Source of the DNA: Solwaraspora sp. WMMA2056
GTDB lineage: Bacteria; Actinomycetota; Actinomycetes; Mycobacteriales; Micromonosporaceae
Reading direction: 5' to 3'
Assembly: GCF_030345095.1 (NCBI RefSeq)
Contig: NZ_CP128360.1
Location: forward strand, 5,890,001-5,954,000
DNA: 64,000 bases
The position numbers were made by a program, and so were the translations under genes. This document shows positions 62,160 to 64,000 of this stretch, piece after piece. The first letter of the stretch is position 1. Every line of letters begins with the position of its first letter. The notes below the pieces were generated by a model. The model did no database searches, had not been told where the DNA came from, and saw only the letters and a program-made list of their open reading frames with translations.

Positions 62160-62189
62160 AGGTTACCCGAGCGGCGGTGGCAACGTCGA
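62160..62189 (-). promoter_or_regulatory. Candidate promoter of yceD-rpmF-plsX-rnc-mutM
   Basis: On the minus strand TCGACG (62184-62189), 18-bp spacer and TAACCT (62160-62165), giving a leader of about 28 nt to the yceD ATG. Confidence 0.5.
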
Positions 62190-62238
62190 ATCGGGCCGCC
62201 GCTCCGTCGCTGCCGGGCCAGGCCCGCCACCTGGCGGG
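62169..62238 (-). terminator. Hairpins between sepIVA and yceD
   Basis: A 7-bp stem with 2-nt loop (62223-62238) lies 19 nt after the sepIVA stop, followed by a 9-bp stem GAGCGGCGG/CCGCCGCTC (62169-62177, 62196-62204) that overlaps the yceD promoter. They probably end sepIVA transcription. Confidence 0.5.
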
Positions 62239-62256
62239 TACGGCGCGACGACAGGT

Positions 62257-62763
62257 CTAGAACGGCAGCGGCCGATCACCTTCCTCGCCGCCGGCGAAGG
62301 TGCCGATCTCCCGCAGCGCGTGCATCTTGTCGCGGCCGCGTTCGATCGAGGCCAGCGCCCGGGTCAGGAACTGCTCGAAGTTCGCCAGCGCGGTGTCGAC
62401 GTAGTCGTCGACCTCGGCCCGAAGCCGCTGCGCCTCGGCGCGTGCCTCGGCGACGATGCGGGCGCCCTCGTGCTCGGCGGAGACGGTGATCTCGTTGACC
62501 GAGACCAGCCGGGCGTGTTCCGCCTCACCCTCGCTGATGATCCGGTCGGCCTCCCGCTTGCCGGCCTCCATGATCTTGTCCCGCTCCTCCAGCAGCGCGG
62601 CGGCCCGTCGGATGTCACCTGGCAGCTCGGCCCGCAACTGGTCAAGCACACCGATCATCTCGGCCCGGTCGAGCATGCAGTTGTTCCGGGACATCGGCAC
62701 CGCCCGCGCGGTCTCCACCATCGCGATGATCTCATCGATGCGGTCGAACGGATCCACCAGCAT
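62257..62763 (-). CDS. sepIVA: SepIVA-like DivIVA-family septation protein
   Basis: A 168-residue mostly helical, acidic coiled-coil protein: VDPFDRIDEIIAMVETA, SRNNCMLDRAEMIGVLDQL, then a long helix with ARIVAEARAEAQRLRAEVDDYVD. It matches the mycobacterial Rv2927c/SepIVA protein in sequence type and position next to yceD-rpmF-rnc. SepIVA acts in septum placement and polar peptidoglycan regulation. ATG at 62763 has AGGGAG upstream. Confidence 0.88.
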   Translation of the reverse strand: MLVDPFDRIDEIIAMVETARAVPMSRNNCMLDRAEMIGVLDQLRAELPGDIRRAAALLEERDKIMEAGKREADRIISEGEAEHARLVSVNEITVSAEHEGARIVAEARAEAQRLRAEVDDYVDTALANFEQFLTRALASIERGRDKMHALREIGTFAGGEEGDRPLPF

Positions 62764-62929
62764 CTCACTCCCTGTTGTCGGCGGGTCGACCCAACATGAT
62801 GTCAAGGCCGGGCCAGGACGTCATCATCGCAACAGCCGGACCGGTCGGCGTTTCGTCAATGATGCGATTCCGGCGCCGGGCGGTCCATCCCCGCCCCCGG
62901 CCCGGCGCGTCGCCCGCCCCTCGGCGCGG

Positions 62930-62979
62930 TCAGCTCGGCGCCGCCGGGCCCACCGGATCGTCAGTTCGGCGCCGCCGGC
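62930..62979. repeat. Duplicated 3' end of coaD
   Basis: The stop-containing 3' end of coaD (62961-62979) recurs at 62930-62948 with two mismatches, 31 bp further along the transcript. Confidence 0.7.
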
Positions 62980-63455
62980 GGGGTCGTCACCCGGGCGATC
63001 AGCCGGTCGTACACCACGTCAGGCAGGTGGGCCGACACGTCGCCACCCCACTTGGCGACCTCCTTGACCAGGCTGGAGGAGAGGAACGAGTACAGCGGGT
63101 TCGTCGGCATGAACAGGGTCTCCACGCCGGCCAGGCCGATGTTCATCTGGGCCATCTGCAACTCGTAGTCGAAGTCACTGACCGCGCGCAGCCCCTTGAC
63201 CACCACCTCGGCCTGCTGGGTCCGACAGAAGTCGACCAGCAGCCCCCGGAACGACGCCACCCGCACGTTGCGGTACGTCGACGTGACCTCGTTGAGCATC
63301 GATATCCGTTCATCGATGGTGAACAGCCCCGCCTTGGACTGATTGATCAGCACACCCACGATGACCTCGTCGAACAGCCGGCTGGCCCGGCCGATGATGT
63401 CGAGGTGACCGTTGGTGACCGGGTCGAACGAGCCGGGGCACACCGCGCGTCTCAT
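62961..63455 (-). CDS. coaD: Pantetheine-phosphate adenylyltransferase
   Basis: PPAT (164 residues) makes dephospho-CoA, the penultimate step of CoA synthesis. Motifs: VCPGSFDPVTNGHLDII (T/HxGH nucleotidyltransferase site), VVKGLRAVSDFDYELQMA and YSFLSSSLVKEVA. ATG at 63455 overlaps the rsmD stop (ATGA). A 197-bp gap follows to sepIVA. Confidence 0.97.
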   Translation of the reverse strand: MRRAVCPGSFDPVTNGHLDIIGRASRLFDEVIVGVLINQSKAGLFTIDERISMLNEVTSTYRNVRVASFRGLLVDFCRTQQAEVVVKGLRAVSDFDYELQMAQMNIGLAGVETLFMPTNPLYSFLSSSLVKEVAKWGGDVSAHLPDVVYDRLIARVTTPPAAPN

Positions 63456-64000
63456 GATCGCCGACCGTACCAAAGCATGGTCTCGCCGTACCGTCGCCCG
63501 CGTTCGGCAGTGATGCCTTCCACCCAGCTCAGTGCCGGCCCACGGGTCGACCGCTCGACCACGACCACCGCCTGCGGGGCGAGCCAGCCACCGGTGACCA
63601 GGCGGGTCAGCACCGTCTGCAGCTCGGCGTCGGTCACCGCGTACGGCGGGTCGGCGAAGACCACGTCGTAGCCGGGCCCCGCCGGCGGCTCGGCCAGCAC
63701 GGTGGCGACCTTGGCGGTGACCAACCGGGCGTCGGCGGCGGCGCGCAACGCGGCGATGTTGTCCCGGATGGTGCGGGCCGCGCGCGGCGCCGACTCCACC
63801 AGCAGTACGTGGGACGCGCCACGTGACAGCGCCTCCAGCCCCACCGCGCCGCTGCCGGCGTAGAGGTCGGCGACCCGCGCTCCGGCCAGCTCGGTCATCG
63901 CGTCGAGTGCACTGAACAACGCTTCCCGTACCCGGTCGGAGGTGGGGCGGGTCTGCTCGCCGGGTGGCGCGGCGATGCGCCGGCCGCCGTACCGGCCCGC
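63452..64000 (-). CDS. rsmD: 16S rRNA (guanine966-N2)-methyltransferase, 5' end outside window
   Basis: RsmD methylates G966 of 16S rRNA. The 182 residues present include RPTSDRVREALFSAL, the SAM site VADLYAGSGAVGLEALSRGA, and the catalytic DPPY motif in VVFADPPYAV. The start lies beyond position 64000; judging from family length only a few residues are missing. It precedes coaD with a 4-nt overlap, the standard rsmD-coaD pair. Confidence 0.95.
   Translation of the reverse strand, partial: AGRYGGRRIAAPPGEQTRPTSDRVREALFSALDAMTELAGARVADLYAGSGAVGLEALSRGASHVLLVESAPRAARTIRDNIAALRAAADARLVTAKVATVLAEPPAGPGYDVVFADPPYAVTDAELQTVLTRLVTGGWLAPQAVVVVERSTRGPALSWVEGITAERGRRYGETMLWYGRRS

Overview
The window is GC-rich actinobacterial chromosome, and I place it in the Micromonosporaceae (Micromonospora/Solwaraspora type). 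The reasons are the third-position GC bias, many GTG/TTG starts, several apparently leaderless genes, Pro/Gly/Ala-rich protein extensions, and the gene order ispG-rseP-dxr ... rlmN-cdsA-frr-pyrH-tsf-rpsB ... rnhB-lepB-rplS-trmD-rimM-khpA-rpsP ... ffh-glnD-glnK-amt-ftsY-smc-mutM-rnc-plsX-rpmF ... coaD-rsmD. That order matches, from memory, the Rv2868c-Rv2966c neighbourhood of Mycobacterium tuberculosis. Most of the window is core genome on the minus strand, with accessory genes slotted in.

Layout. 1-6.0 kb is accessory: the 3' end of an acetate/solute symporter, a duplicated LtrA membrane protein, a MerR metal sensor with a translationally coupled 21-residue cysteine-rich peptide, and a secreted modular GH5 cellulase. 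6.0-10.4 kb is a minus-strand operon Uma2-dxr-rseP-ispG (MEP isoprenoid pathway plus site-2 protease). 10.5-17.3 kb is accessory: a YihY-type membrane protein, an MMPL transporter overlapping it tail to tail, a phytoene-desaturase-like FAD enzyme, an MBL-Rieske fusion protein, and a DUF2631 membrane protein. 17.4-24.7 kb holds a DivIVA-like protein, rlmN, cdsA-frr-pyrH and tsf-rpsB. 25-32.3 kb holds yraN-yifB-dprA-xerC, a PLP enzyme and an M23 peptidase; this block looks inverted relative to M. tuberculosis. 32.4-43.8 kb runs DUF2469-rnhB-NUDIX-lepB-lepB, rplS, trmD-rimM-khpA-rpsP, DUF402, proS, an amidohydrolase and ffh. 44-50.3 kb is the nitrogen operon amt-glnK-glnD behind a clear GlnR operator, then a kinase-like gene and ftsY. 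50.4-64 kb holds a PhoD-type phosphatase, smc, a small coiled-coil gene, a CAP-domain protein, mutM-rnc-plsX-rpmF-yceD, sepIVA, and coaD-rsmD (rsmD cut by the window end).

How it fits together. The core genes serve translation (rpsB, tsf, frr, rplS, rpsP, rpmF, trmD, rimM, rlmN, proS), protein targeting and export (ffh, ftsY, two lepB), lipid and isoprenoid precursors (cdsA, plsX, dxr, ispG, coaD), chromosome maintenance (smc, mutM, rnhB, xerC, dprA, yifB), septation (sepIVA, DivIVA-like) and nitrogen control (amt-glnK-glnD).

No insertion sequence, prophage, CRISPR array, tRNA or rRNA is visible. The most interesting items are the MerR plus Cys-rich micropeptide, the MBL-Rieske protein whose domain order is reversed relative to CMP-Neu5Ac hydroxylase, a DnaA-box cluster and 35-bp tandem repeat at the yraN end of the inverted block, an 86-bp palindromic element before ffh, a 17-bp minisatellite before smc, and repeated micro-duplications of gene 3' ends that carry the stop codon. 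I ran no searches; all family assignments come from motifs and memory.
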